Positions 42,893 to 51,643 of a stretch of DNA of 64,000 nucleotides are shown in pieces. The notes under the pieces are model-generated. The model searched no databases. It was not told the origin of the DNA and saw only the letters and a program-made list of their open reading frames with translations. A program made the translations under genes and the position numbers. The stretch spans positions 62,001 through 126,000 of the forward strand of contig NZ_JABBJN010000011.1 of the NCBI RefSeq assembly GCF_012928505.1, read 5' to 3'. Origin of the DNA: Achromobacter sp. Bel. GTDB taxonomy: Bacteria; Pseudomonadota; Gammaproteobacteria; Burkholderiales; Burkholderiaceae_B. The first letter of the stretch is position 1. Each line of letters starts with the position of its first letter.

Positions 42893-45409
42893 TCACTTTC
42901 CCGGCTTGAAGTCCATCGCCGCCATGGCCGGCCCCACGGCCTGCGGCGCATATCCCTGCCAGGGCGTGTTGCCCGCATCCAGCCTGGAATGGATGTTGGC
43001 AATGGTCCAGTGCGCGCCACCGCTGAGTGTCGCCAGCTCTTCCCATGCCACCGGCACCGATACCCCCAGTCCCGGCCGCGCCCTGGCCGACCAGGCCGCG
43101 ACGGTGGTGGCGCCGAAGCCGTTGCGCAGATAATCCACGAACACTTTTCCGACCCGGTTCTTTGGCCCGCTCTTGGCCACGAACACCTGCGGCAGCGTCG
43201 CCGCCAGATGCGCCACGATTGCCTGCGAGAACGCCTTGATGGTATCCCAGCCGTGTTGCCTGCGCAGGGGGACCACCACGTGCAGCCCTTTGCCGCCGCT
43301 GGTCTTCAACCAGGCCGTCAGGCCGATTTCCACCAGCAGCGTCTGCACCAGCTGCGCCGCCTGCTGCAGCATCGGCCACGCCACGCCTTCCCCCGGGTCC
43401 AGGTCGAACAGCATGCGGTCCGGTTTGCCGATGGCGGTCTTGACCGCGTTCCACGTGTGGAACTCCACCACATTCATCTGCACGGCGGACATGACGGCCT
43501 GGGGCGTGGGCACTTCCAGCAAGGGCGGATGGCCGGGGTCCAGACTGGCGGGCAAGGATTTGACGCCGGGCATGGCGGCTTCCAGGTGTTTCTGGAAGAA
43601 CAGTTGCCCCTGGATGCCGCTGGGCGCGCGCAGGAACGACACCGGGCGGCCCGTCAGGTGTTCCTGCAACAACGGCGCAATCAGGCCGTAGTAGCGCGCC
43701 AGGTCCAGCTTGGTCAGGCCGGTCGAGGGGTCGATGATGCGCTCGGGATGGGTCAGCTTGCCGATTTTTCCAGCGCTCTTGGGGCGTTGCGCGGCGGCTT
43801 CGGGCGGGTGCGCCGCGGCCTTGGCGCGTTGGGCCGGGGCGCGCGGAGCTTGCACCGCCTTTTCGCGGGTGATGTCGCGCGCCGGCTTGTCCGCCCGCAG
43901 GCCCTGGAAGACCGAATGCCGGATATGGCCGCCGCTGGTCCAGCCCGAGAACGACACTTCGGCGACGAGCCGGGGCTTCACCCAGTGGACGCCCCGGCCC
44001 TGCCCGCCTGCCACCGGCTTGTCGGCGGTCTCGATGCGGGCAAGTTTTTGCTGAAGCGAGATCAGGCCGGGGCGATCGAATCCAGTGCCCACCTTGCCGG
44101 CGTACCGCAATGTTCCGTCGTCTTCGTGGACGGCCAGCAGCAGCGCGCCCAACCCCTCGCGGCTGCCTTGCGGCGCCGTATAACCCACGATGACGAACTC
44201 CTGCCGACGGCCGCATTTGATCTTCAGCCAGGTATCGGACCGGCGCGACACGTACGGCGCGGACTGGCGTTTGGCGATGATGCCTTCCAGCCCCATCTTG
44301 CAGGCGGAGGCCACCAGATCGGCCGGCGCTTGCTCGAACGTGTCGCTAAAGCGCAGATGATCGTCGTCGGCCGTCGCCATCAGTTGCGCCAGCAATGCCC
44401 GGCGCACGCGCAGGGGTTCGCGGCGCAGGTCCCGGCCGCCGATGAACGGCAGGTCGAAGGCATAGAACACGATGCCGCCCGTGGCGTCGCCGTCGAAGGC
44501 GTTCTGCAACGCCTGGAAATCCGGCACGCCGTGCTTGTCCAGGACGACCGCCTCGCCGTCCACCCACGCGCATTTCGCCGGCAGCCGGCCAAAGGCCTCG
44601 ACCAGGTGCGGCAGTTTGGCGCTCCAGTCATGTCCGTTGCGCGTATGGAGGGTGACCGTGTCGCCGTCCAGCCGCGCCAGCAGCCGGTAGCCGTCGAACT
44701 TCAATTCATAAAGCCAGTCCGCGGCGTCCTGCGGGATCCCGTCGGCCAAGGTGGCCAGTTGGGGCGCCAGCGACGCCGGCAGTTCGGCGGCCTGCCCGGG
44801 CAGCGCCGGTTCCTTCCGCTTGGCCGCGACCGGTGGCGCACGCTTCGCGGCTTGCTTCTTGCGCAGCGGCACCACGCTGTCGGGCATTTCATCCACGACG
44901 CTGAACTCGCGCTCGGGCCGCGCAAAATCGTCCTTGTCCTTGATCAGCAGCCAGGCCGGCTGCTTGTCGGACGCCTTGGCCTTCATCCGCACCAGCGCCC
45001 ACCGGCCTTGCATCTTCGTGCCCTGCAGGTCGAATTTCAGGTGTCCTTCCCGGTAGCCTTTGCGCGCATCGCCAACCGGCACCCAGCGCCCCTCGTCCCA
45101 GATGATGACTTTGCCGGCGCCATACTGGCCTGCCGGGATCTGGCCTTCGAACTGGTTGTACGCGAGCGGGTGATCCTCGACCTGCACGGCCATGCGTTTG
45201 ACGGCGGGATCGTAGCTGGGGCCTTTGGGCACCGCCCAGCTTTTCATCGCGCCGTCCAGCTCTAGCCGGAAGTCATAGTGCAGCCGGCTTGCCCAGTGTT
45301 TCTGGATGACGAAAGCCCGGGCCTGGTCGTTGGCTTCGCCGCCCTCGGCGGGCTCCGGCGTGACGGTGAAGTCCCGCTTCTTGCGGTAAGTCTTGAGGGT
45401 ATCGGCCAT
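42893..45409 (-). CDS. ligD: multidomain ATP-dependent DNA ligase LigD (NHEJ)
   Basis: An 838-residue enzyme with the Pseudomonas-type domain order. Residues ~1-180 are the 3'-phosphoesterase (QKHWASRLHYDFRLELDG, AVPKGPS). A basic linker follows. Residues ~225-520 are the ligase with nucleophile Lys237 in ELKFDGYR. Residues ~545-838 are the primase-like polymerase (RMLFDLDPGEGVAWP with the metal Asp pair; SGGKGLHVVVPL). It acts with Ku in non-homologous end joining, trimming, filling and sealing breaks. It starts one base after the ku stop codon, so the two are coupled. Confidence 0.96.
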   Translation of the reverse strand: MADTLKTYRKKRDFTVTPEPAEGGEANDQARAFVIQKHWASRLHYDFRLELDGAMKSWAVPKGPSYDPAVKRMAVQVEDHPLAYNQFEGQIPAGQYGAGKVIIWDEGRWVPVGDARKGYREGHLKFDLQGTKMQGRWALVRMKAKASDKQPAWLLIKDKDDFARPEREFSVVDEMPDSVVPLRKKQAAKRAPPVAAKRKEPALPGQAAELPASLAPQLATLADGIPQDAADWLYELKFDGYRLLARLDGDTVTLHTRNGHDWSAKLPHLVEAFGRLPAKCAWVDGEAVVLDKHGVPDFQALQNAFDGDATGGIVFYAFDLPFIGGRDLRREPLRVRRALLAQLMATADDDHLRFSDTFEQAPADLVASACKMGLEGIIAKRQSAPYVSRRSDTWLKIKCGRRQEFVIVGYTAPQGSREGLGALLLAVHEDDGTLRYAGKVGTGFDRPGLISLQQKLARIETADKPVAGGQGRGVHWVKPRLVAEVSFSGWTSGGHIRHSVFQGLRADKPARDITREKAVQAPRAPAQRAKAAAHPPEAAAQRPKSAGKIGKLTHPERIIDPSTGLTKLDLARYYGLIAPLLQEHLTGRPVSFLRAPSGIQGQLFFQKHLEAAMPGVKSLPASLDPGHPPLLEVPTPQAVMSAVQMNVVEFHTWNAVKTAIGKPDRMLFDLDPGEGVAWPMLQQAAQLVQTLLVEIGLTAWLKTSGGKGLHVVVPLRRQHGWDTIKAFSQAIVAHLAATLPQVFVAKSGPKNRVGKVFVDYLRNGFGATTVAAWSARARPGLGVSVPVAWEELATLSGGAHWTIANIHSRLDAGNTPWQGYAPQAVGPAMAAMDFKPGK

Positions 45410-45410
45410 G

Positions 45411-46340
45411 TCACGCTGCCTTGCGGGCCCGCGTCGTCTTAGGGGCGGCCTTCGCCGCCTTCGCAGGCGCTTTCTTTGCGGCCGCCTTCCTGGCCGGCGC
45501 CTTGCCCGGCGTGGCCTTCTTCGCGGCGGCCGCCGGCGCCTTCCTGTTGCCCTTCAAGCTGCGCTGCAGCAACTCGGTCAGGTCGATCACGTTGTCCGCA
45601 TAGGCGGGCGTTTCCTCTTGCGGCTCGATGACCGTTTCGGTCTTGCCCGCCTTGACCTTCTTGGCGACCAGGCCCATTACCGCCGCCTTGAATTCGTCCT
45701 TGTATTGCGCGGGATCCCACTTGCCGGACATGTCTTCGACCAGCATCTTGGCCATCTTCAGCTCGCTGGCGCTGGGCGTCACGCCCCGGGCGCCGGACTT
45801 GGGCAGATCCAGTTCGTCTTGCGGCTTGACGTCGTCGCCCCACCGCATCAAGTCCAACACCAGCGCATCGCCCGACGGAATCAACGCCGCCAGATGCTGC
45901 TTGGTCTGGATGACGACCTTGGCGATGCCGATCTTGCCGGTCTTGGCCAAGGTGTCCCGCAGCAAGGCGTACACCTTCTGGCCCTTGTTGATCGGCGCCA
46001 CGTAATAAGGCCGTTCAAGATAGACGAATGAAACATCGGCCGCGTCCACGAATTGCTGTATTTCAATGGTTTGCGTGGTGCGCGGATAGGCGTCGGCAAT
46101 CTCTTCCGGGGAAATGATGACGTACTGGCCGTCTTCATACTCCACGCCCTTGACGATGTTGTCCTTATCGATTTCCTTGCCGGTGCGCTTGTTGATGCGC
46201 TTGTACCCGACCGGGTCCATGGAGCGCTTGTCCAGCCAGTCGAAGTCCACCCCGGACTCCGTGGTGGCGGTATGCAAGCCGACGGGAATATGGACGAGGC
46301 CGAAGGAGATGGCCCCCTTCCAGATGGTTCGTGTTGCCAT
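45411..46340 (-). CDS. ku: Ku-family DNA end-binding protein
   Basis: A 309-residue bacterial Ku. The core barrel starts WKGAISFGLVHIPVGL and contains YYVAPINKGQKVYALLRDTL and MLVEDMSGKWDPAQYKDEF. The C-terminal ~50 residues are a Lys/Ala tail (repeats of AxKKA, ending TTRARKAA), of the sort that binds DNA and, in other species, stimulates the ligase. A strong GAGGAG precedes the ATG. Operon with ligD downstream on the minus strand. Confidence 0.96.
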   Translation of the reverse strand: MATRTIWKGAISFGLVHIPVGLHTATTESGVDFDWLDKRSMDPVGYKRINKRTGKEIDKDNIVKGVEYEDGQYVIISPEEIADAYPRTTQTIEIQQFVDAADVSFVYLERPYYVAPINKGQKVYALLRDTLAKTGKIGIAKVVIQTKQHLAALIPSGDALVLDLMRWGDDVKPQDELDLPKSGARGVTPSASELKMAKMLVEDMSGKWDPAQYKDEFKAAVMGLVAKKVKAGKTETVIEPQEETPAYADNVIDLTELLQRSLKGNRKAPAAAAKKATPGKAPARKAAAKKAPAKAAKAAPKTTRARKAA

Positions 46341-46462
46341 GATCAGCTCCTCTAGACCGGGAAGTGATCAGCAAATAGTATTCCCGCGGACGTGGGAATG
46401 TCACACGTCGGGCGTGATCAGCGGACGCTCAGCCTGCCTGACGCCACGCGCCGGACGCGGCG

Positions 46463-47599
46463 TCAGCGGGCGCGCGCCTTAGCGGTCGCGTGCTTGATGG
46501 CCCGCCTGCGCCACCACAACCATACGCCGCTGATTCCCAGGCCGCCCAACGTCAGTCCACCGATGGCCACGGCGGTTTCCAGCGCCACGCCGCCCAACTC
46601 GCCAGTGTGCAGCGGATAGATCACCGCCGTCGCCCGGGCGCCGGGGTCCAGCGTGTTCCAGCGTTGCACGGCCAGCACCTCGGCCGAGCGCGGGTCGATC
46701 CAGACGGAAGACATGCCGTTGGGATGCGGGTCGTCGGCCAGCATCATGCGGAAACGCGTAGGCGTCGCGGCATGCGGCGGAACCACGATGTAGCCGATGG
46801 GTGCCGGTTCCTGGAATTGCGCCACGGCTTTCGCGGCCAGTTGGTCCAGCGTCAGCGGCGTTGCGGGGACGGTCGATTGCGCGGACGCGCCGGCGGGCAT
46901 CGGCGGCAACTTTGGCGCCTTGACCGGCGTGGCGCCGCTTACCCACGTCACGGCCGCGCCCAGCGGGCGCCATGCCATGTAGGCGCCGGTGGCGACTGAT
47001 ACGGCGATCAAGAGGCCGAGCGTGGCCCCGCCGACCCGATGCAGGTCGAACAGCGAACGCAGCAGGCCGCGGTCCAGGGCGATGTTCCAGCCCTTTGCCC
47101 AGTGGCGCGGCCACCACAGGACGCCCCCCGTGACCAGCAGGAACAGGTAGGCCAACGCCACCCAGGCCAGGATGGCCTTGCCGGTACCGTCCAGGTACAA
47201 CGCGCTATGCAGTTTGAACAGCACATTGGCCGCACCGTCGGATTCACCGCGCCGGCCTTGTTCGGCGCCAGTGGCGGGGTCCAGGTACAGCGTGCCGTGC
47301 CACGCGCCGCGTACCCGGACTTGAAAAGTCTCGCCCGGGGCGCGGGCGGGCCGGAACACCAGATTCGCGCCGTCGCCGAATTCTTTTCTGGCCGATTGCA
47401 GCACTGACTCCAGCGCGACACCCGCCTGGCCGGGCGCCAGATCGGAACGGGCCTGGAACAGTTGGGGGTTGGCCCAGCGGTCCAGTGCCGGCGTGACGAC
47501 AAGCCCCGCGCCGGACAGGCCCGAAAAGATCAGGATCCATCCGGCGCTGAGCGCCAGCCAGCGGTGGACCCGCAGCCACACGCCGCGCAGGCCTTTCAC
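46463..47599 (-). CDS. PepSY-associated membrane protein (siderophore reductase-like)
   Basis: A 378-residue protein with GTG start. Four membrane helices are visible (SAGWILIFSGLSGAGLVV; ILAWVALAYLFLLVTGGVLW; LGLLIAVSVATGAYMAW; AIGGLTLGGLGISGVWLWW) with conserved His residues at helix ends (LRVHRWLAL, LHSALYLD, DLHRVGG, LHTGELGG) and PepSY-type periplasmic domains. Such proteins are thought to be heme-linked ferric-siderophore reductases. It follows the TonB-dependent receptor by 31 bases on the same strand, forming an iron-uptake operon. Confidence 0.88.
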   Translation of the reverse strand: MKGLRGVWLRVHRWLALSAGWILIFSGLSGAGLVVTPALDRWANPQLFQARSDLAPGQAGVALESVLQSARKEFGDGANLVFRPARAPGETFQVRVRGAWHGTLYLDPATGAEQGRRGESDGAANVLFKLHSALYLDGTGKAILAWVALAYLFLLVTGGVLWWPRHWAKGWNIALDRGLLRSLFDLHRVGGATLGLLIAVSVATGAYMAWRPLGAAVTWVSGATPVKAPKLPPMPAGASAQSTVPATPLTLDQLAAKAVAQFQEPAPIGYIVVPPHAATPTRFRMMLADDPHPNGMSSVWIDPRSAEVLAVQRWNTLDPGARATAVIYPLHTGELGGVALETAVAIGGLTLGGLGISGVWLWWRRRAIKHATAKARAR

Positions 47600-47630
47600 G
47601 AGGACGATCCGGTTGATGTGCTGCCCACGT

Positions 47631-49838
47631 TCAGAACGCCATCGACGCCTGCATGTAGATCGTGCGCGGCTGGCCCACGAACTTGCCGCCGTTGTTGTCG
47701 GTGGAGCGCGTGTAGTAGCGGCGATCGAACAGGTTCTTGACGCCCACGGCCAGCTTCAGGTTGTTCATGTCGCGGCCGAAGTCGTAGCCCGCGCGCAACG
47801 CCACCGTGGCAAAGCCGGGAATGTCGCCCAGGCGTCCGCTGGCGTCTTCCTCGGTGACGTAGCCCGCGCCCGCGTCGGGCGAACCCGGCGAATGTTGCTT
47901 GGACTGCGCGAAGACGTCGGCGTTGAAGGTCCAGCGCTGCACGGCGTACCGGGCGCCGACGGAAGCCACCTGGCGCGAGTACAGCGGCAGGTCGCGGCCT
48001 TCGAAGGCACCGGCGCGGGCGATGGCTTGTGTATACGTATAGGAAGCGTAGACGGACAGGCCGCGCAAGGCATCGCTGAGGTCGCCCATGTCGTAACGCA
48101 GCGCCGATTCCACGCCGCGGTGGCGGGTGGCGCCCAGATTGGTCCACATCCCCTCGCCCACGATCGACCGGGTCAGCTGCAATTCCTTGTCGAAATCGAT
48201 GTTGAACAAGGTCAGTTCGCCGCTCCAGGCCTCACCCGCAAAGTGCGTGCCGATTTCGTAGGTCTTGGCGGTTTCCGGGTGCAGGCCTTCGGTGGTGGAT
48301 GCCAACTGGCTGTACTGCTGGGGGCCGAACGACTTCCCGGCGTTGGCGAACAGCGACCACTTTTCGTCCACGCGATACAGCACCGACATCGTCGGCAAGG
48401 TCACGCGCGAATCGATCGACGGCGACAAGGCGCTGGTGACGGCACCGGTCGCCGTGTTGAAGTTGGTGACGTTGTTGTAGGTGCTGATGCTTTCGAAACG
48501 CACGCCGGGCGTGATCGTCCATTTGCCGATGTCGATGCGGTCGTCGATATAGAAGGCATGGGCGGTGGTGCCGCCTTCGCTCGTCTGGTAAGTCGGCATG
48601 TTCAGGTCGAACGCGTCGCCGCCGGCGGCCGGGTTGTAGTAGGCCGTGCGCCCCGCCACTTCCGAGCTGCTTTCCTTCAGGTAGCGGTAGCCGACGGTGA
48701 CTTCCTGCACAAACGAGCCGGAATCGAACAGGCGCGAGTAGCGCGGCTCGAAGCCGAAATAGTGGTAGCTGCGAGGCGCGGTCGTCAGGCGGAATTGATT
48801 CGCCGTGGCGCCGGTGCCGCCCTGCTCGATATAGCTGCCTCGGAAAGAATCCACGTAGTACGTCAGCACTTCGAAATTATTGAGGCCGTCATTATGCGTG
48901 TATTTCAACGAGCCGTCGGTACGGCGGCCGGTGAACTGGTCGTACTGGCGGGTGGACTGGAACGGATCTTCCGAGTATTGCGCGGTGGTCAGGCCGCCGG
49001 GCATCCTGCCCTTGCCTTCAAAGTGGTGCAGCGAAACGGCCACGTCGTCGGTCGCCGAAAAACGGTAGGCCCCCTTCAGGATCACGTCGTCGATATCGGT
49101 CGAATCGTTGCTGGAACGATAGCCGTCGCCGTGCGTGCCGGAATATAGCAGCGCGCCGCCCAGCCCGCGGTCGGTCGTGCCGCCCACGAACAGGCTGGGC
49201 GTCGTCTTCACGTTGCCACCGTGGCTGTAGATTTCGCTGCCGACATTCAGGCTGGTCGTGAACGCCTGCGGGATCTGGCGCGTCACGAAGTTGATGATGC
49301 CGCCCACGTTCTGCGGGCCGTACCGGACCGAACCCGCGCCGCGTACCACGTCGACCGATTCCAGGTTGCCCAGCGACACGGGCGCCAGCGACAACTGCGG
49401 TTGACCGTAGGGCGCGTACGCCATCGGCACGCCATCCATCAAGATGGTGGACCGGGGCGACAGGCGCGACGTCAGGCCGCGCACCCCCACGTTCAGCGAC
49501 ACGTCGCTGCCGCCCGTACCGTTGCTGTCCTGCACCTGGACGCCGGGGATCTGGCGCAATACGTCGCGCACGTTGCTGGAACCGCTTTCCTCGATCTGTT
49601 GCTGTTCGACAACCGTACGGGCGCCGGGATGCGACAGCACTTTTTCCTCGGTGGGTGTGCCCAGCCAGTCGCCGGTCACGGTCACGGCCGCCAATTCGCC
49701 GCCCTCCGCCGATGCGGCGGCAGGCGCCGTCTGCCCGTGCGCCATGCCGGACAAGCCGGCCAACGCGGCGGCGATGGCCGCCGCACGGCGGTTCAACGGG
49801 AATCCGGCCCGCGTGTTTTCGATTCTGGCCTTAGCCAT
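47631..49838 (-). CDS. TonB-dependent siderophore-type outer-membrane receptor
   Basis: A 735-residue receptor. The ATG at 49838 starts a signal peptide (AAAIAAALAGLSGMAHG); the frame opens 25 codons upstream. The TonB box region is followed by the plug (SNVRDVLRQIPGVQVQDSNG, GVRGLTSRLSPRSTILMDGV, VRGAGSVRYGPQNVGGIINF). A 22-strand barrel follows, ending in a terminal Phe (IYMQASMAF). No N-terminal STN signalling domain is present, so it does not signal through the FecIR-type cassette at 3-5 kb. Ligand unknown; the PepSY partner favours a ferric siderophore. Confidence 0.92.
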   Translation of the reverse strand: MAKARIENTRAGFPLNRRAAAIAAALAGLSGMAHGQTAPAAASAEGGELAAVTVTGDWLGTPTEEKVLSHPGARTVVEQQQIEESGSSNVRDVLRQIPGVQVQDSNGTGGSDVSLNVGVRGLTSRLSPRSTILMDGVPMAYAPYGQPQLSLAPVSLGNLESVDVVRGAGSVRYGPQNVGGIINFVTRQIPQAFTTSLNVGSEIYSHGGNVKTTPSLFVGGTTDRGLGGALLYSGTHGDGYRSSNDSTDIDDVILKGAYRFSATDDVAVSLHHFEGKGRMPGGLTTAQYSEDPFQSTRQYDQFTGRRTDGSLKYTHNDGLNNFEVLTYYVDSFRGSYIEQGGTGATANQFRLTTAPRSYHYFGFEPRYSRLFDSGSFVQEVTVGYRYLKESSSEVAGRTAYYNPAAGGDAFDLNMPTYQTSEGGTTAHAFYIDDRIDIGKWTITPGVRFESISTYNNVTNFNTATGAVTSALSPSIDSRVTLPTMSVLYRVDEKWSLFANAGKSFGPQQYSQLASTTEGLHPETAKTYEIGTHFAGEAWSGELTLFNIDFDKELQLTRSIVGEGMWTNLGATRHRGVESALRYDMGDLSDALRGLSVYASYTYTQAIARAGAFEGRDLPLYSRQVASVGARYAVQRWTFNADVFAQSKQHSPGSPDAGAGYVTEEDASGRLGDIPGFATVALRAGYDFGRDMNNLKLAVGVKNLFDRRYYTRSTDNNGGKFVGQPRTIYMQASMAF

Positions 49839-49961
49839 CTTGCTCTTCTCCAAGCGCCCTGTTGAGGCGTCACCATGATTGGCGGTCATCCTCAGTGCGA
49901 CCTGGAGCTGCAAGAGTCAATGACACCGAAGCCGGACCATCAGGGGCCGACTTCGGGCCGA

Positions 49962-49990
49962 AGTATAAATAGGATCCATTTTCAAGTAAA
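49962..49990 (-). promoter_or_regulatory. sigma-70-like promoter of the receptor gene with spaced TAAATAGG repeat
   Basis: On the minus strand, TTTACT (49985-49990) and TATACT (49962-49967) are separated by 17 bases, a good sigma-70 layout, 124 bases before the receptor ATG. On the plus strand the octamer TAAATAGG occurs at 49966-49973 and 49987-49994, exactly 21 bases apart, placing two sites on one DNA face across the promoter. An iron (Fur) site is expected here, but no classic Fur box is recognisable. Confidence 0.5.
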
Positions 49991-50099
49991 TAGGCGCCAA
50001 AATGTTCACCACATCTCGCTAACTGATTGATATGTTAATGTTTTTCGTCTGCCGAGATGCCAAGCAAGACGTAGCGCCTGCTGGCGTAGATCGGTGTGA

Positions 50100-50345
50100 T
50101 CCGCCCTGAAATGCGCGTGCGGATGTCCGCCGCAAGTCTACCAACCGTCGTCCAAGACCCGCGCCGAGGTCCGCGCGGACCTCAGGCTCTGGACCCGGGC
50201 CGGCCTGGCCGACCTGCACCGTGGCGAATTGGAACCCGACGTCTTCGGCCTGGATTACCGCACCCGCTATGCCGACTACGTGCGGATGCGCAGCGGCCAG
50301 GAATACACGGCCGAACTCTGCAGGCAGCTGGGCGCGGCCGGCTAG
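50100..50345 (+). pseudogene. DUF4148 family remnant lacking its start and signal peptide
   Basis: The frame from 50142 reads PSSKTRAEVRADLRLW, then AGLADLHRGE and YRTRYADYVRMRSGQEYTAE, and ends at TAG 50343-50345. This matches the mature part of the small DUF4148 proteins common in Burkholderiales. Upstream in the same frame there is no ATG, GTG or TTG before a TGA at 50097, and no signal peptide in any frame. The gene has probably lost its 5' end. Non-ATG initiation cannot be excluded. Confidence 0.55.
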
Positions 50346-50391
50346 GCGCCTCGGACTAGTCGCCCCCTGGGGGCGCGCCTGACGGGAATAT

Positions 50392-50430
50392 GGGGTGCCC
50401 GGCCAATGACGCGGCCGGGCACCCTTTTTT
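50392..50430 (+). terminator. strong rho-independent terminator
   Basis: GGGTGCCCGGCC (50393-50404) and GGCCGGGCACCC (50413-50424) form a perfect 12-bp stem with an 8-base loop, followed by six T at 50425-50430. It is the clearest intrinsic terminator in the window. It ends the DUF4148 remnant transcript and insulates the glycan operon that follows. Confidence 0.92.
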
Positions 50431-50602
50431 CGTTCCGCATTCTGGGAAAAGCGGCTTGACAGCCCTCATCACGCTGCGTTTGCTGGTGCTCATTTAGTGA
50501 ATAATGGCTATACAATTCGGCCCGATTCATCGCAAGCGGTCAGCCCACTGAAAAATGGGTCCTGGATCGTGCTTGCGCCTATGAACACTTTCAGGGTGAT
50601 GC

Positions 50603-51628
50603 ATGGCGGTTGTCCCCGTTTTTCTGTCTGTTGTGCTGGTGGTGCGTAATCAAGCCTCACAGCTTGAGACGCTGCTCGCCGAGGCCCAGGCTCATGTGGC
50701 ATCGTGCGTCAGCGACTATGAGTTGATCGTGGTCGATAACGCCTCCGACGACAGCAGCATCGCCGAACTGAAGCGCTTGGCGGGCGAGCATGGCTTGCCC
50801 AATCTGCAGGTGTATGCGCTAGCCAAGCAGGTCGACACGGATACCGCGACCTGGGTCGGCCTGGAAAACGCGCTGGGCGATTTTGTGGCTGCCCTTGACC
50901 CGATGACGGACGACATCGCATTTTTGCCGACGATGCTGGAAAGCGCAGTTTGCGGTGCGGATGTCGTGTTCGCCGACAATGCCCAGAAGGTTCCGCAAAG
51001 CCTGGCCTATCGGATGGCGGCTTCGGCGTTCAGCGCCCTGTATGTCCGGTTCAAGGGCATCCATCTGTCCAAAGAGGCGCCGCAATACCGCATGCTGAGC
51101 AAGCGCGTGGTCAATTTCATTCTTCAGCATTCTCAACCCGCCGTGACCTATCGCCATTTGCCGGCAACCGGGGGGTTCGCGCGCGTCAACCTCAGTTACA
51201 GCGCGGCGCCCAAAAGTGCCGGCAAGAAGCAGTTGGGCGAGAGCGTCGAACGGGGGCTTCGCCTGCTGGTCTCGACCACGCATGCGCCGATGCGCCTGGT
51301 GACGACGCTTTCGCTGTTCGGTGCCCTGGCCAACGTGGTGTATTGCATCTATGTGATCATCGTCGGTCTGGTGAAGGCCGATGTGGCGCCGGGCTGGATC
51401 AGCCTGTCCTTGCAGCAATCGGGCATGTTTTTTCTTATTTCGCTGGTCTTGCTGGTTCTGGGCGAATATATCCTTCATATGGCCAGCCTTTCCAACGAAG
51501 GCCCGCTCTATTACGTCAGCCAGGAATTCACCAGTGCGCGGATGACGCGCCACCAGAAGCTGAATATCGAAGAGGCGGCCAGTGTTCAGCGGGACGACGG
51601 CGGCATTGATACTCCCCCGTCGATCTGA
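50603..51628 (+). CDS. family-2 glycosyltransferase with C-terminal membrane helices
   Basis: A 341-residue GT2 of the polyprenyl-phosphate sugar transferase layout (GtrB/ArnC-like). The N-terminus has LSVVLVVRNQASQLETLLAE and YELIVVDNASDDSS (nucleotide-sugar fold). The C-terminus has two helices (LSLFGALANVVYCIYVIIVG; SGMFFLISLVLLVLGEYILH). The usual acceptor motif DxDLQDPP is replaced by ALDPMTDDIAFLP, so catalysis may be altered. It is the first gene of a seven-gene operon. A TATACA -10-like element lies at 50509-50514 without a clear -35. Confidence 0.8.
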   Translation: MAVVPVFLSVVLVVRNQASQLETLLAEAQAHVASCVSDYELIVVDNASDDSSIAELKRLAGEHGLPNLQVYALAKQVDTDTATWVGLENALGDFVAALDPMTDDIAFLPTMLESAVCGADVVFADNAQKVPQSLAYRMAASAFSALYVRFKGIHLSKEAPQYRMLSKRVVNFILQHSQPAVTYRHLPATGGFARVNLSYSAAPKSAGKKQLGESVERGLRLLVSTTHAPMRLVTTLSLFGALANVVYCIYVIIVGLVKADVAPGWISLSLQQSGMFFLISLVLLVLGEYILHMASLSNEGPLYYVSQEFTSARMTRHQKLNIEEAASVQRDDGGIDTPPSI

Positions 51629-51643
51629 GGCGGGCGCGTCGGC

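Noticed and set aside
42989-45265. 758-codon open frame on the plus strand opposite ligD
   Set aside because: It is exactly antisense to the well-conserved ligD gene, shows no recognisable domain and has the Arg/Gln/His-rich composition typical of GC-rich antisense frames.
50096-50359. 87-codon frame overlapping the DUF4148 remnant
   Set aside because: The DUF4148 homology is in another frame; this frame is an Arg/Pro-rich shadow.
50361-50375. CGCCCCC-T-GGGGGCG palindrome before the strong terminator
   Set aside because: It has no T-run and is next to a far better terminator; a short GC palindrome of this kind is not remarkable in such DNA.
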